Part shown: in pieces, positions 14,993 to 25,844 of the stretch
Layout: each line of letters begins with the position of its first letter
Position numbering within the stretch: position 1 is the stretch's first letter
NCBI RefSeq assembly: GCF_042453785.1
Contig: NC_091667.1
Span: 35,394,001-35,458,000 of the forward strand
From: Malus domestica
Taxonomy: Eukaryota; Streptophyta; Magnoliopsida; Rosales; Rosaceae
DNA: 64,000 nt
Direction: 5' to 3'
Program-made: the position numbers and the translations under genes
Notes under the pieces: model-generated
Told to the model about the DNA's origin: nothing
What the model saw: the letters and a program-made list of their open reading frames with translations, nothing else
The model's database searches: none

Positions 14993-17900
14993 CTAATGGG
15001 GGCGTACAGCAGGTTTGAGATACCGGATTCTTGGCGTCGAGCCTGTAGAGCTCTCGACGCCACTTAGTAAGGGCTGTTCAGGATGAGTAACGTTAATATT
15101 ATTGTTATTGTTGTTGTTGCTGTGATTTATGTTTGGCCACAACGATCCGCATTTGGAGACTATACTTGGCAAGTCATTGGCCATAAGAACAAAAGCTTCG
15201 ACTTTTGTATGGCATTTAACTGTTTGGGTGGAGATAGGACGTTGCGACCGAGATGCCCAGTTGAGAAGCTCTTCGCCGTAGAACTCGCCTTTTTTAAGCG
15301 TTTTGGTTGGCATTGACGAGGATTGGGAACCCGACGATGATCCAGCACGGTGTCGACTCTGTTCACCGCCCACATAAGTCTCTATAAACCCTTCCGTAAT
15401 GAAGATAATCCGATCGAGAGGATCTCCTCTTTGAACAACGATGCTATTCTCGCTGTAAATCATTGGCCTCAGATAATCGCAGATCATTTTCAACACTTTT
15501 CCATCCGTTTCTTTGAGCATTGGTACCTATACATGTTATATGCATGCATGCAGATTAGCTTAATCATATCTAATTAATCACATCATATAAAGATATAAGA
15601 GGGGTTGAGGTCCCACATACTGTCCTTAGGGTATTCATGCAGAGCAAACGCTTTAGGGGTTTCATGGTGTACCAAGGAAGAATGGAGATCAGATTCTCCA
15701 GATCAGCATCTTTGTTTTCTTTCAGTTTTTGTTTTATGTTTTTCTTGATCTTTTGTTTCAAATGTCCTGGGATAGCATTTTTATCCATCCACTCTTCTAT
15801 TTTTCGATCTTTCATCTTCCGTCTTATCTCCTCCGACTTTATAGTTGCCAATTGCATAAACGTCTGTATGTACGTACGTCACACAACAAATACTTGTTAT
15901 TGGTAAGTCTATTAGACACGAAAATAAAACTAATACACTTGTTGATACACTACATATTGAAAATAAACACTAATCAAGAAAATAATTGAAAAATTTAAGG
16001 AAAAATAACAGAGGCTCGTTTGGGTGTTTTTAAAATGACTGAAAAGTTTTTGGTGAAAATGATTTTGGAACCAATCTTAGTACAAAACAAATGAATCCTA
16101 AAAAAACACTTGAAGTGTTTCGTGGAAGCAGCACATACTTCAAGTGTTTTTTGAAACCCAAAAATATTTTTTTCTATAGACACTTTTAGTCATTTTAAAA
16201 ACATTTATAAATAAGCTCAGAGATTTACCACCAACCTGTACATTCCCTAAGAGATATAAAAATAGGAGTAATCCAATGATAGAAATAAGAATTGCAAACA
16301 AGTTTTCCCACACATATGTACTTGTTGTCAGATTTGTGCCAAAGTTGCTGCAAAAAAAAATATATATATATTCAAACGATGATCAAGAAATGTGACAAAA
16401 TAAGATAAATGTGTACATAATAATTCGTTGTCGATGAATTGCCAACCTTAAATTTCTCAGTCCCCACCAAAACGAGTAGAAGAGTTTGCTCGAAAAATCC
16501 AACGGCGTGGTGTTTGATTTAAGGGAATCAAGAAATATTCCGAAATCAAAAGGCGGTGTAGTATTTGCAGGAACATTTATGGGACATTCATCTTGAAATA
16601 ATGTAATATCTCTATCTCTTGGGGTAGTACCGAGATTGTCACAGTAAAAAGTAATCACACCACTAATGCTCTGTTTCATGCATGCTTGATGCCAACATGA
16701 TGTCTCTCGTTGAATAGAAAAAAAATACCAAAAAGCTCCAAGTACCTAAAACACAAGAAGCTAATTAATTATATAGTGTAAAATTAAGGGTAAATTCTTA
16801 ATTAGTACAAATGTTTAAAACAAACAATAGTTAGTTTTACCAAACTAAAGTGAATTACCGCTCGACTTAGTCAAATAGCTAAGGAGAGTAGGTTAACAGG
16901 TAGGGGTAAGTTAATTTAAAAATATAAAAATAAATTGACAATGGAAAAGAAACTTACATGACTTGCAAGGATGTAAAGGAAAAAATTGAATGCACCTTTG
17001 ACCCATATTCCAGTTTGTGAAAGGTTGTTAGAGGATAGGTGAATTCGATAAATCCTTGGAAGATATTGGGCAAGAAGAAAAAAGTTTAGAACCTTTCTTT
17101 TCTGCAAATATCCAGAGCCTCTCATTTTGAAGAAAACAACTACTAAAAGCACCTGGGCAAAACAAACAAACAAAGCTAGTTAAACTTAAAGCTAATCATA
17201 TAATTCACAAAAAACATTAGGAAGTTGTTATTAGCGCTAAAAAAAAAAATCATTATGTACTTTAAACATGTGAATATAAGAGAGAAAAAGAACTTGGGGG
17301 AGTGCAGACCGATTTTCTCTGGAGTTCCAATAACAACATCCAAAAATTGATCAAACTTTAATTCTAATTGTCTTACTTGTGGGATGGGAAGAACAGCAAG
17401 AATATCAGTAACCATCGAGCGCCACGACAACTTCCTGGCTACTGCCATAGCTTTCGATTCCCAACCGGAATTTTCCTTTTCTTTTGGGTTGACAGATTTA
17501 ATGGCCTTACAAATTTGATGAATAATATGCACTACGAAAATGAGATCTGCGAGCAGTCGCAAAACAAGAGTTACATTCTTCAGCTTTTTGTCCATTCCAA
17601 GGCACTTGTTGTCTTGATCGATGATTGGAATGTAAAAGAACAAAGGGTCCAGTGACACAGCAATCACACATGAAATTATAAATATTTTGTTCCACAGTGG
17701 ATTATTTGCAAGAAGTCGATCCAATTTTAGGCACTTAAATTTTTCACTTGGTGAAGCTCCTCCAGGTTGCTGGTTTGGTATGTTGGCATCGTGAGATGTA
17801 AGGCTGAGAAGAAGATGCAATTAATCATAAAGGGGGAAAAACACGAATTTGTGCCGTAACTTCGAAGAAGGCCAGAAGAACAGTAAAGTATGCAAAAGGA

Positions 17901-18051
17901 GAATAAAAGTGTGCGGAAATCATTTGTCTAAAATATGAATTACTTTTCATAGCGGACTTCCTTTATTTTTCGAGAGAAACTAACCTTAATGGAATGGACA
18001 TATTATCCGTGGCATGCGTAATTGGACACTGTTTATGTTTGACAGATTGTC
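14993..18051 (-). CDS. CNGC: Cyclic nucleotide-gated ion channel, copy A (short C-terminus)
   Basis: Exons in coding order: 18051-17985 (ATG at 18001), 17803-17377, 17152-16958, 16745-16447, 16347-16236, 15863-15621, 15526-14993. Splice sites are GT-AG and the frame is open for 608 residues. CNGCs are plasma-membrane cation channels with six membrane segments and a cytoplasmic nucleotide-binding domain. Seen: WNKIFIISCVIAVSLDPLFFYIP (S1, in part), VTLVLRLLADLIFVVHI, the PIPQ junction, ASHVLGAFWYFFS, pore helix FWWGLRNLS, filter Gly-Thr-Asn (316-318) where many plant CNGCs have Gly-Gln-Asn, the linker IKKNIKQKLKENKDADLE, and the phosphate-binding motif GEFYGEEL (511-518). It stops about 90 residues later after a seven-Asn run (568-574). 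The IQ/calmodulin segment usual for ~700-residue plant CNGCs is absent. The start is uncertain: an upstream exon at about 18160-18230 may be non-coding. Confidence 0.8.
16011..16220. mobile_element. Foldback MITE in a CNGC-A intron
   Basis: The left end GGCTCGTTTGGGTGTTTTTA and the right end (TCATTTTAAAAACATTTATA...AAGCTC) are imperfect inverted repeats with an AAGTGTTT..AAACACTT centre. The same element sits in the matching intron of copy B (about 41190-41415). It is truncated in copy C, and a relative lies at 51061-51293, so the insertion predates the gene duplication. Confidence 0.65.
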
Positions 18052-18963
18052 CTGAAAATTTGAAAGAATGAACTGGTAGAGAGTAATTTACTTTAGGAAA
18101 GAAAGCATGAACTGATACAGTGATACTGGTAGTGGTATGTATAATATATTGAAGAACTTACAAGCTAGAAAGATATAATGGGTTTCTTTGGAAGCAAATG
18201 ATTGGCAATGTGGAAGAGAACATTGTGTCGGATCCAAATTTATTAACAATTATACAGGGTTTAAACATTGTTTGTACATAGTTGTTGACAAAGAACTAGT
18301 CCAAGTCTTGGGTTTAAACATTGCTTGTACATACTCGTTGACGAAGAACTTGTCCAAGTCTTTTCCGAATATTCTCCTAATTTTCCTTTTAATTAATTCA
18401 AGTAAGGTTCAACTTGCTCTTGTTTTTTTGCGACTTGAACCTCAAAGTTCCAAACGACGCTGTCAAATTGCTTGATATGCTTGTTTTTTACTAAACTCTT
18501 AAAGGAATGGTGAGGAATGAATAATTGAAAGGTATACAAAACGAAATGAACCTCTAGCTCAAGTTGTAATATTATTCAAAGTTCTGAAACTAGACTTAAT
18601 TTACAACCACAAACTACTTCTTGGTCTTTCCTCTTTGGGGCTGAAGTAATCAAACTCCATAGCTAGCTTAAGCTGTCTTACAGTTTTAAATTCAATGTTA
18701 TAATTTGAGCTCCTAGACACACACATTTATCTATCAGCTCTCCTTTCTTGAAAGAGATTATATTACACTGTAGGAAAAACATATTAGGTTATCAACCCAT
18801 CTATGACCCCTATAACCCATATATCATTCGATATATCCAATTATATACCTAAATTGTTGACCAAATTCCAATTAATTTACGAGCACTTTTGTTCCTTTGG
18901 CACATAACAATTTACCAAATACTAAATACTCATTTATCTTTTGAGCATAAGATGTTGTAAGCT
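18052..18963. other. 5' flank of CNGC copy A
   Basis: This is the upstream region of the channel gene, shared with copy B (43178-44240). It contains a possible non-coding first exon on the - strand near 18160-18230, ending in a CTAGCTT|GTAAGT donor. A local duplication at 18258-18355 repeats GGGTTTAAACATTG/GTACATA...TTGAC and GAAGAACTTGTCCAAGTC-type words. Homology to copy B ends at the retroelement boundary. Confidence 0.55.
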
Positions 18964-19503
18964 TGGGATACAACAGGTTGATACATCACTTGTTGATGCA
19001 CAAAATCAATGAAGACTTTGATACAACAGAAAGTATTAAGTTTGTGACCTTCGCTAGATTGCTCCGGTTATTAGTGTGGATAAGTATGTAAATGGATAGA
19101 GACATGGAAGCAAACATAAGATGTACGTGGTTCACCCAGATTGGCTATGTCCACGGAGTAGAGGAGTTCTCATTAAATGTGAAGGGTTTACACAAGTACA
19201 TATGTTCAAGCTCTCATTTAGTGAGTACTAGTGAGTGATTTAGTAAAAATGACATTAGACAATATTGTGGGAGAATGATCTCCTTTTATAGAAGAGTTTC
19301 TAGCTTTGTTCTGACATTGACACGTGTCGTGTTGTGATTGGCTTCTGATGTTAACACGTGTCGCGCTGTGATTGGCTTCTGATGTCGACACGTGTCGCAT
19401 TGTGATTAGCCTCCTGGTTGGAGGGAAAATCTTCTGGGTCCTTGATGGTATAACGTTGACCGGTGCTCAGTAGTTTCGGGATTGGTCAAGTATGGTACAA
19501 ACA
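18964..19503 (-). repeat. 3' LTR of the gypsy-like element
   Basis: On the - strand it begins TGTTTGTACCATACTTGACC and ends GTATCCCA. It contains a TATA-like CTATAAAAGGAG (- strand, near 19283) and three copies of an ACACGTGTCG-type word followed by a GTGATTGGCTTCTGATGT spacer. The adjoining purine tract (TTAGGGGAGCAC on the - strand) fits a polypurine tract. The left edge is where homology to the copy B flank stops. Confidence 0.55.
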
Positions 19504-20809
19504 GTGCTCCCCTAAGTTCCCGAGTGAAGGAAGCTCCTCGGTTGGGGACTTGCAAGATTCAAGCCACTGAGTAATCATGAAACTTCTAAGTACCGAAGTG
19601 TGGTATCGTCTTCACTTGCCTTATCTGTCTCATAGGTAGATATGGCATCTTCTCTGGAAGTACTCTTTCTCCATCAAAGGGTGATATCTTTAACCAGTGC
19701 AAATGCACAAGGTAATGTATCAATTTCACTTGAAGCTTACTTGTAGTTTCAGGCTTGGTCAAGTGCGATACAAACCCTATAGTAGGAGTCCTCCAAGTCG
19801 CCGAGCTAGGAGATTTGCCGAATGAGGTAACATACAAGGTAAGCAATCAGACTTCTAAGCAAGCAATCTGCATCGGAGGTTTGATTTCGACTTCCGGTTG
19901 ATTGTTCTCCTTCTCCTTGTGTCGTAAACAGCAACAAGGATAAGGAGAAGCAAATGGAGAAGAGATAATATGGGATACTTTTGCTTTTGAAGAAGTAACT
20001 TTCCACAGGCTTATTTTTTAACTAGGCTCGAGGGTTTTCTGGTTTCCTCCAGAGTATAAGGCCGACTCAAGAATTTGAGGGTCAAAACAAGTCCATCAAA
20101 TCTAGAGTACGTTCGACCCCGATGATATGAGATACTTTTGCTGTTGACAAAGTAGTGGATGTATCGGCACGTGTTCTGTTACGCTTGTCTCCACATGCTT
20201 CCTTGTATCCTTCTCACTTGCCCTATCTGTTCCTCAGGCAGATGTGGTATTTTCTCTGGAAGCATAAGATGTTGAAGATGAGTACTCGAGAGCAATGCCA
20301 GGTAAGTAATCAGGCAAGGGGTTCCAGGCAGTCAATTCTTGACTAGAAGCTTGATTCCAAGTGCTGACTGATTGCTCTCTTTCTCCTTGTCTTGCAGGTA
20401 AGAACAATGCCAAAGGAAAAGACAAAGAAAAAGCATGATATGAGATACTCTTACTTTTAACCCTGATGATATGAGATATTCTTGCTCTGGTATAGCTTGT
20501 TTGCAGATGTATTATCGTGAGGAAATAAAGCTGAGTATTTCGAGAGGCTTCGTTGGGAGTGCCCTCTCAGATATAAGGAAGGGTTAACCATTTTTGCAGG
20601 TCTGCCTGTTCGTTGAGGATGAAGGTCAACATATATAGGAGTCTCCTTAACAACAAGTAGTAATGTTATTCCTTTACCCTTCTTGATCATAGCAATGTAG
20701 TGAGGGCTGCAAGCTTCATGTGTTTTAACTTTGTCAGAGCATTTTGAAAAAGTGGTATGTGGTATCTGGAAAGCTGATGTTGCGTGTGAAGATTGCAGAC
20801 AAGCTTTAT

Positions 20810-21075
20810 CCAAGGAAATCTGGCTCTCGAAGTTCGGAGAGCGGTGCCTCTTCGATTTTCGAACAAGCAATCCTATCAGGGATCTGGCTCTTGAGATTCG
20901 GAGAACGGTGCCTCTTCGATTTTTGAGAAAGCAATCCTGCTGGGAGTTTGATTTTTGAGATTTCGATAGCGGTGTCTCTTCGATTTTTGAGAAAGTAATC
21001 ATGTTGGGAGTCTGGCTCTCAAGATTCGGAGAGCGATGCCTCTTCGATTTTTGAGCAAGTAATCTTGTTGGGAGT
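20810..21075. repeat. ~60-bp degenerate tandem repeat
   Basis: About four units share GATTCGGAGAGCGGTGCCTC, TTCGATTTTTGAGAAAGCAA and GTTGGGAGTCTGGCTCTC words. Related single units recur at 21270-21330 and 21480-21545. A long - strand reading frame across this array is a by-product of the repeat. Confidence 0.75.
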
Positions 21076-21658
21076 GTTTTCTCGAATGTGAGTAAAGGTT
21101 GGGCATTTTTGCCAGTCTGCCTTGCCACGGAGCACAGAGGTTGACACACATAGGGACTTTCCAATTATCAAGCAGTGGTGCTGTTCCTTTACCCTTGTGG
21201 GTAATAGTAGGGTAGCTGGACCTTCAAAATTTATCTGTGGTACCCGAGGAGCTGATGTTGCGTGTGGAAAGTAGTGCATCTTCGAAATCCGGAGAGTGGT
21301 GCCTCTTCGATTTTTGAACCAAATACCATGTTGCCCTTTCTTTGCTATTCTTTTACCCTTCTTGGTCATAGCAATGTAGTGGGAACTGCAAGCTTTACGT
21401 GTCTAAACTTTGTCAGAGATATTTGGTAAAGTTATCTGTGCTACTCGAAGAGTTGATGTTGGGTGTGGAAAGTGGTGCCTCTGCGAAATCTGAAGAGTGG
21501 TGCCTCTTCGATTTTTGAACCAACGACCATGTTGCCCTTTCTTTTATAAGGGCACCAATTGTGTGCAAGAAGTACATTCAGAGAGTTATTGCTTGTAGGA
21601 ATTTTCCCCTTACTTCAGAGATTTATTGCACCTCATTTCTCCTTCATCATTTCTGAGA

Positions 21659-23315
21659 ATGTCTGGCCCATCCAACCGTCGTTTTGACTTGAACTTTGGT
21701 GAAGAGGCAACTATGCCTTCTCAAGACAACATATGGTGCCTATTCTTCTTATCCCCTACTGGTCCTCTTACCATTGGAGACTCTGTGATGAAAAATGATA
21801 TGACCTATGCGGTGGTGGCTAGAAACCTTCTCACTCCCAAAGATAACAGACTACTTTCGAAACGGTCTGATGAGTTGGCTGTTAAGGATTCCTTGGCTTT
21901 CAGTGTTCAGTGTGTAGGTTCTGTGTCTAATATGGCCCAACGCCTATTTGCTTGAACCCGCCAAGTTGAATCATTGGCGGCTGAAGTAATAAGTCTCAAA
22001 CAGGAGATTAGATGGCTCAAGTATGAGAATAAACCAGTGTTCTAAAAATCGGCCTAGGCGGCCGTCTAGGCGGCGCCTAGGCGTTGGGCGGTGGAGCTCC
22101 GACTCGATTTAGATCAAAACGTTCAGTTAGGCGGGGAGGATATAGGCGGCCGCCTATGCGCTCGCTAGGCGCCTGAGGCGGGCTAGGCGGCGCTAGGCGG
22201 TAGTCTAGGCGGTTTGAATCTAGCTGAAAATTCCAAACTTGCTGCAATTTTCGTAAAAGGATCTACAATTTCCGATCTCATACGTAGCAGCAGAGACCCA
22301 GAAAATTTTATGTAGCTCATCTCTGTGAAGATGAGGGAAGAGAGGGTGCGAAGAGAGAGAGAGATAGAGAGAGTGAGACTGCCCGTGAAGATAATTTCAT
22401 AATTTCTGCAGCTCATCTGTGAAGATGAAAGCAGAGAAGAGAGTGCGAAGAGAAAGTGCGAAAATAGAGAGAGAGAGAGAGAGACTAACATTTCTGTGTT
22501 GGTGGTGCAAGTTGAGGACTAAAAGCATGGGTGATGTGAAAGAGCATGACGGTTTGTGATTTTAAAATTGAAAACCATGGACTTTGATGGTTTTGTGGAT
22601 GGGTGATGTGAAAACCACCTTGGGTGGATGGGTGATGGATGGGTGATGGACGATTTGATGGTTTAACAATGAAAACCACCCATGGGTTTTTTATATTTTT
22701 AAAAGTTTGGAATATATATTATGTGTGTATATATATATCTTATATAAATTATAAATTATTTAGATAATATTTTGTTTTTTTTTCCTAGGCAAGCATTTCA
22801 TATATGTACATAAAACATTCATATATGTATGTTCTTCTATAAGAAATAGTATATTAGTAAATAATTATTTACATTTTATATAGTAAATTTAATTAATTTA
22901 TATAATATATCAGAAATTTACCTAAATCCGCCTAGACCCCGCCTAGCCGCCTAGGCGCTAGGCGCTAGCCCACCGCCCGACTAGCGCCTAGCGTTTTTTA
23001 GAACCTTGGAATAAACTGTTGCACAGGCTTTCACATGACTATGCTACAAACATGAATAGGAAGCTTGACTAGATGCAGGAATTTGATGGTTAGATTTTAC
23101 TTGATCATCAGAGGTTTGTGGGTTTGTTCCAAAGGCATTTATTGCCTTCATCTTCTAGGGTTGTATCGCGTAATGAAGCTCCAAATGATTAACCTCCGAT
23201 GCCTCCTCCTTCTGGGGTTTTGTCCAGTACTGAGGCTCTGAATGATCACCCTATGGTGCCTCCTCTTTCTGGGGCTCTGCCGATTGCTGAAACTTCTCCT
23301 GAGCAACCTTTGTGA
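21659..23315 (+). pseudogene. Antisense ORF of the retroelement, interrupted by a MITE
   Basis: This frame runs opposite to the gag of the same element. It starts MSGPSNRRFDLNFGEE and remains open for 98 codons to a TGA at about 21953 within LFA*TRQVESL. The frame then reads on as a heptad-rich, coiled-coil-like segment (VESLAAEVISLKQEIR) until the hAT MITE begins at 22035. After the MITE it resumes (LHRLSHDYATN), with more stops, and ends in a Pro/Ser-rich tail. I recall this as a very common Rosaceae repeat-encoded protein of unknown function. Three or more stops plus the insertion make this copy dead. Confidence 0.6.
22035..23008. mobile_element. hAT-type MITE (974 bp) in the antisense ORF
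   Basis: The ends are CAGTGTTCTAAAAATCG and, in reverse complement, CAAGGTTCTAAAAAACGC. A perfect 8-bp duplication GAATAAAC lies at 22027-22034 and 23009-23016. Subterminal regions carry many CCTAGGCGGC-type words in opposite orientation. The middle has a GAGA microsatellite (about 22340-22490) and GGATGGGTGATG repeats. There is no transposase. A relative of the CCTAGGCG end occurs near 49520-49590. Confidence 0.85.
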
Positions 23316-23813
23316 AGGTTCCCTCTTGTTTGTTTATTTTGATTCATGTATATGTACATATTTGTAACTTATCGGAGATATCAATAAACAAGCTTTGCTT
23401 CATTTCAATGTATTGTGTTAAATACACCAAGGCTTTCTTCACTAAGTTCTTTGAATTTTTCCTTTTGTTGAAGCTTGTATGTTGAAGCTTGTATGTTGAA
23501 GCTTTGTGAGTGAAGCATGTAGGTTGAGGTAGTGCTCCCTTAATTTCCCGAGTGAGGAAAACTTCTCGGTTGGAGACTTGAAAAAATCCAAGTCACCGAG
23601 TGGTCGTGAGACTTCCAAGTATCAAGGTGCAGTAGCATATGGCAGGAGTCCCCCAAGTCTCCGGTCGAGGGAGTTGACGAATGAGGTGTCTTGCTAGTAG
23701 CCAAGTTTCCAAAGTAACAAAACTTCACCATTTTCCTTTCTAAGTGGTAGCCCAAAACTCCTCATTCATATATATTTGTTATGAAAGTTGTTAGGCTCAA
23801 AGAAGATGAGGCC

Positions 23814-23868
23814 TATGCTTTTTTTTTTTTTTTTTGAATTTTTGAATTTTTGAAATTTTGAATTTTTG

Positions 23869-23906
<38 letters not shown>
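23814..23906. repeat. Poly-T / TTTTTGAA / (AT)n low-complexity tract
   Basis: A T-run is followed by repeated TTTTTGAATT words and a ~17-unit AT dinucleotide run ending near 23905. Confidence 0.85.
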
Positions 23907-23908
<2 letters not shown>

Positions 23909-23966
23909 AAGCTTTATAGGTGAAGCTTTGAGGTTGAAGCTTTGTTGGGTACCATGAATTGATTTT

Positions 23967-24000
23967 GCTTCACACTATCTTGATCAAGATAGTGTGAAGC
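23967..24000. repeat. 34-bp perfect palindrome, first of three
   Basis: The half-site GCTTCACACTATCTTGA is followed directly by its exact reverse complement. The same palindrome occurs at 24522-24553 (32 bp) and 24631-24664 (34 bp). Later array units keep CTTGATCAAG but lose perfect symmetry. Confidence 0.95.
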
Positions 24001-24484
24001 TTTTGTAGGTGAAGCTTTTGTGTTGAAGCTTTGTAGGTGAAGCTTTTGTCGGTGAAGCTTTTGTGGTAGGTGGAGCTTTTGTTGGTGAAGCTTTTGTGGT
24101 GGGTGAACTTTTTGTTGGTGAAGCTTTTATGGGTGAAGCTTTTGTGGGTGAAACTTTTGTGGTGGAGGAAGCTTTTGTGAGTGAAGCTTTTGTTGGTGAA
24201 GCTTTTATGGGTGAAGCTTTTGTAGGTGAAGCTTTTGTGATGGGTGAAGTTTTTGTGGGTGAAGCTTTTGTGGTGGGTAAAGCTTTTGTGGGTGAAGCTT
24301 TTGTGGGTGAAGCTTTTGTTGGTGAAGCTTTTATGGGTGAAGCTTTTGTTGGTGAAGCTTTTATGGGTGAAGCTTTTGTGGTGGGTGAAGCTTTTGTGGG
24401 TAAAGCTTTTGTAGGTGAAGCTATTGTGAGTTAAGCTATTGTGGGTGAAGCTTTGAAGTTGAAGCTTTGTAGGTGAAGCTTTGG
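23994..24484. repeat. GGTGAAGCTTTTGTG minisatellite (12/15-bp units)
   Basis: About 35 units of GGTGAAGCTTTT(G/A)T with or without an extra GGT/GTG triplet. Unit lengths are almost all multiples of three, so both strands stay open for long stretches (Gly-Glu-Ala-Phe-Val on +, Ser-Phe-Thr-His-Lys on -). This is a repeat property, not evidence of a gene. Confidence 0.95.
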
Positions 24485-24496
24485 AGTTAAAGCTTT

Positions 24497-25530
24497 TGTT
24501 AGGTACCATGAATTGATTTTGCTTCACACTATCTTGATCAAGATAGTGTGAAGTTTTTGAGAATTTGTAGTTGTCCTCCATTGATGAAGCTTTTGTGGTG
24601 AAGCTTTGTTGGGTACCACGAATTGATTTTGCTTCACACTATCTTGATCAAGATAGTGTGAAGCTTTTGAGAAATTGTAGTTGTCCTCAATTGATGAAGC
24701 TTTGTTGAATTTCCTTGAAAATGTGGGAGAGACAACATATACAAATTTTGCTTCTACACTGTTGAGCAAGAGATTGTGATGCAAACCACACATTGTAGTA
24801 GTCAAAGGTTTGGATGAACCATATAAATTGAATTTGCTTCGAACAGTCTTGAAATTGCTTCGAAGGTTTGAGAATTGTAGTTGTCATCCATTGATGAAGC
24901 TTTTGTTGGCACCATAAATTGGTTTTGCTTCACACTATCTTGATCAAGAGTGTGTGAAACTTTTGAGAATTGTTGTTTCCCTCCATTGATGAAGCTCTTG
25001 TTGGCACCATAAATTGGTTTTGCTTCTGTCTTGATCAAGAGTGTGTGAAGCTTTTGAGAATTGTGGTTGAACTCATGTGATGAAGCTTTTGTTGGCACCA
25101 TAAACTGGTTTTGCTTCACATTGTCTTGATCAAGAGTGTGTGAAGCTTTTGAGAATTGTGGTGCCCTCCATTGATGAAGCTCTTGTTGGCACCATGAATT
25201 GGTTTTGCTTCACACTATCTTGATCAAGAGTGTGTGAAACTTTTGAGAATTGTGGTTGCCCTCCATTGATGAAGCTCTTGTTGGCACCATGAATTGGTTT
25301 TGCTTCACACTGTTTTGATCAAGAGTGTGTGAAACTTTTGAGAATTGTGGTTGCCCTCCATTGATGAAGCTTTTGTTGGCACCATAAATTGGTTTTGCTT
25401 CACATTGTCTTGATCAAGAATGTGTGAAGCTTTTGAGAATTGTGGTTGAACTCATTTGATGAAGCTCTTGTTGGCACCATAAATTGGTTTTGCTTCACAC
25501 TGTCTTGATCAAGAGTGTGTGAAGCTTTCT
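24497..25530. repeat. Tandem array of ~95-110-bp units with CTTGATCAAG core
   Basis: Units contain GGTTTTGCTTCACACTGTCT, TGATCAAGAGTGTGTGAAGC, TTTTGAGAATTGTGGTTGCC and TCCATTGATGAAGC. The CTTGATCAAG core recurs near 24535, 24645, 24939, 25033, 25126, 25223, 25316, 25412 and 25506. Spacing is 93-97 bp in the regular part. Confidence 0.92.
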
Positions 25531-25844
25531 ACGAGTTGTAGTATTTGCATTATTACAGAGGGGAAATGTCTGAAGCAGATGCAAGAAGGCTGAATAGCTT
25601 GATCTTCGTATGCCATGCACTGAAGGTGTTGTTGGCTTGCAATAAGACTTTGTTGATGACTATAACTCTTGTTAGGCATAAGTGCTCCCCTAGTTGAGTT
25701 GTCAAGCTTGAGGGTTTTTGATTATTTGTGAATGCTAGGAGTTCACATGTACAAGTTGTACCACTTGTCTTCTGGTAGGTGGAATGAATGGTGAGTTGCT
25801 TTCATCAATTGGTTGGTGGTACGAAGGTGAGTTCCTTCATCACC

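Noticed and set aside
17176..17376. Continuation of the CNGC-A frame past PIPQ (VRQLELKFDQFLD...)
   Set aside because: CAA|GTAAGA is a good donor, the next exon resumes VLLVVVFFKMRGSG as the family requires, and copy B has the same arrangement, so this is intron read-through.
20457..21164. 235-codon frame on the - strand
   Set aside because: It lies across the ~60-bp repeat array and repeats the same motif several times; it is a shadow of the repeat.
23970..24581. Long - strand frame of Ser-Phe-Thr-His-Lys repeats and its + strand counterpart
   Set aside because: Both are products of a triplet-length minisatellite; there is no start context, domain or splice evidence.
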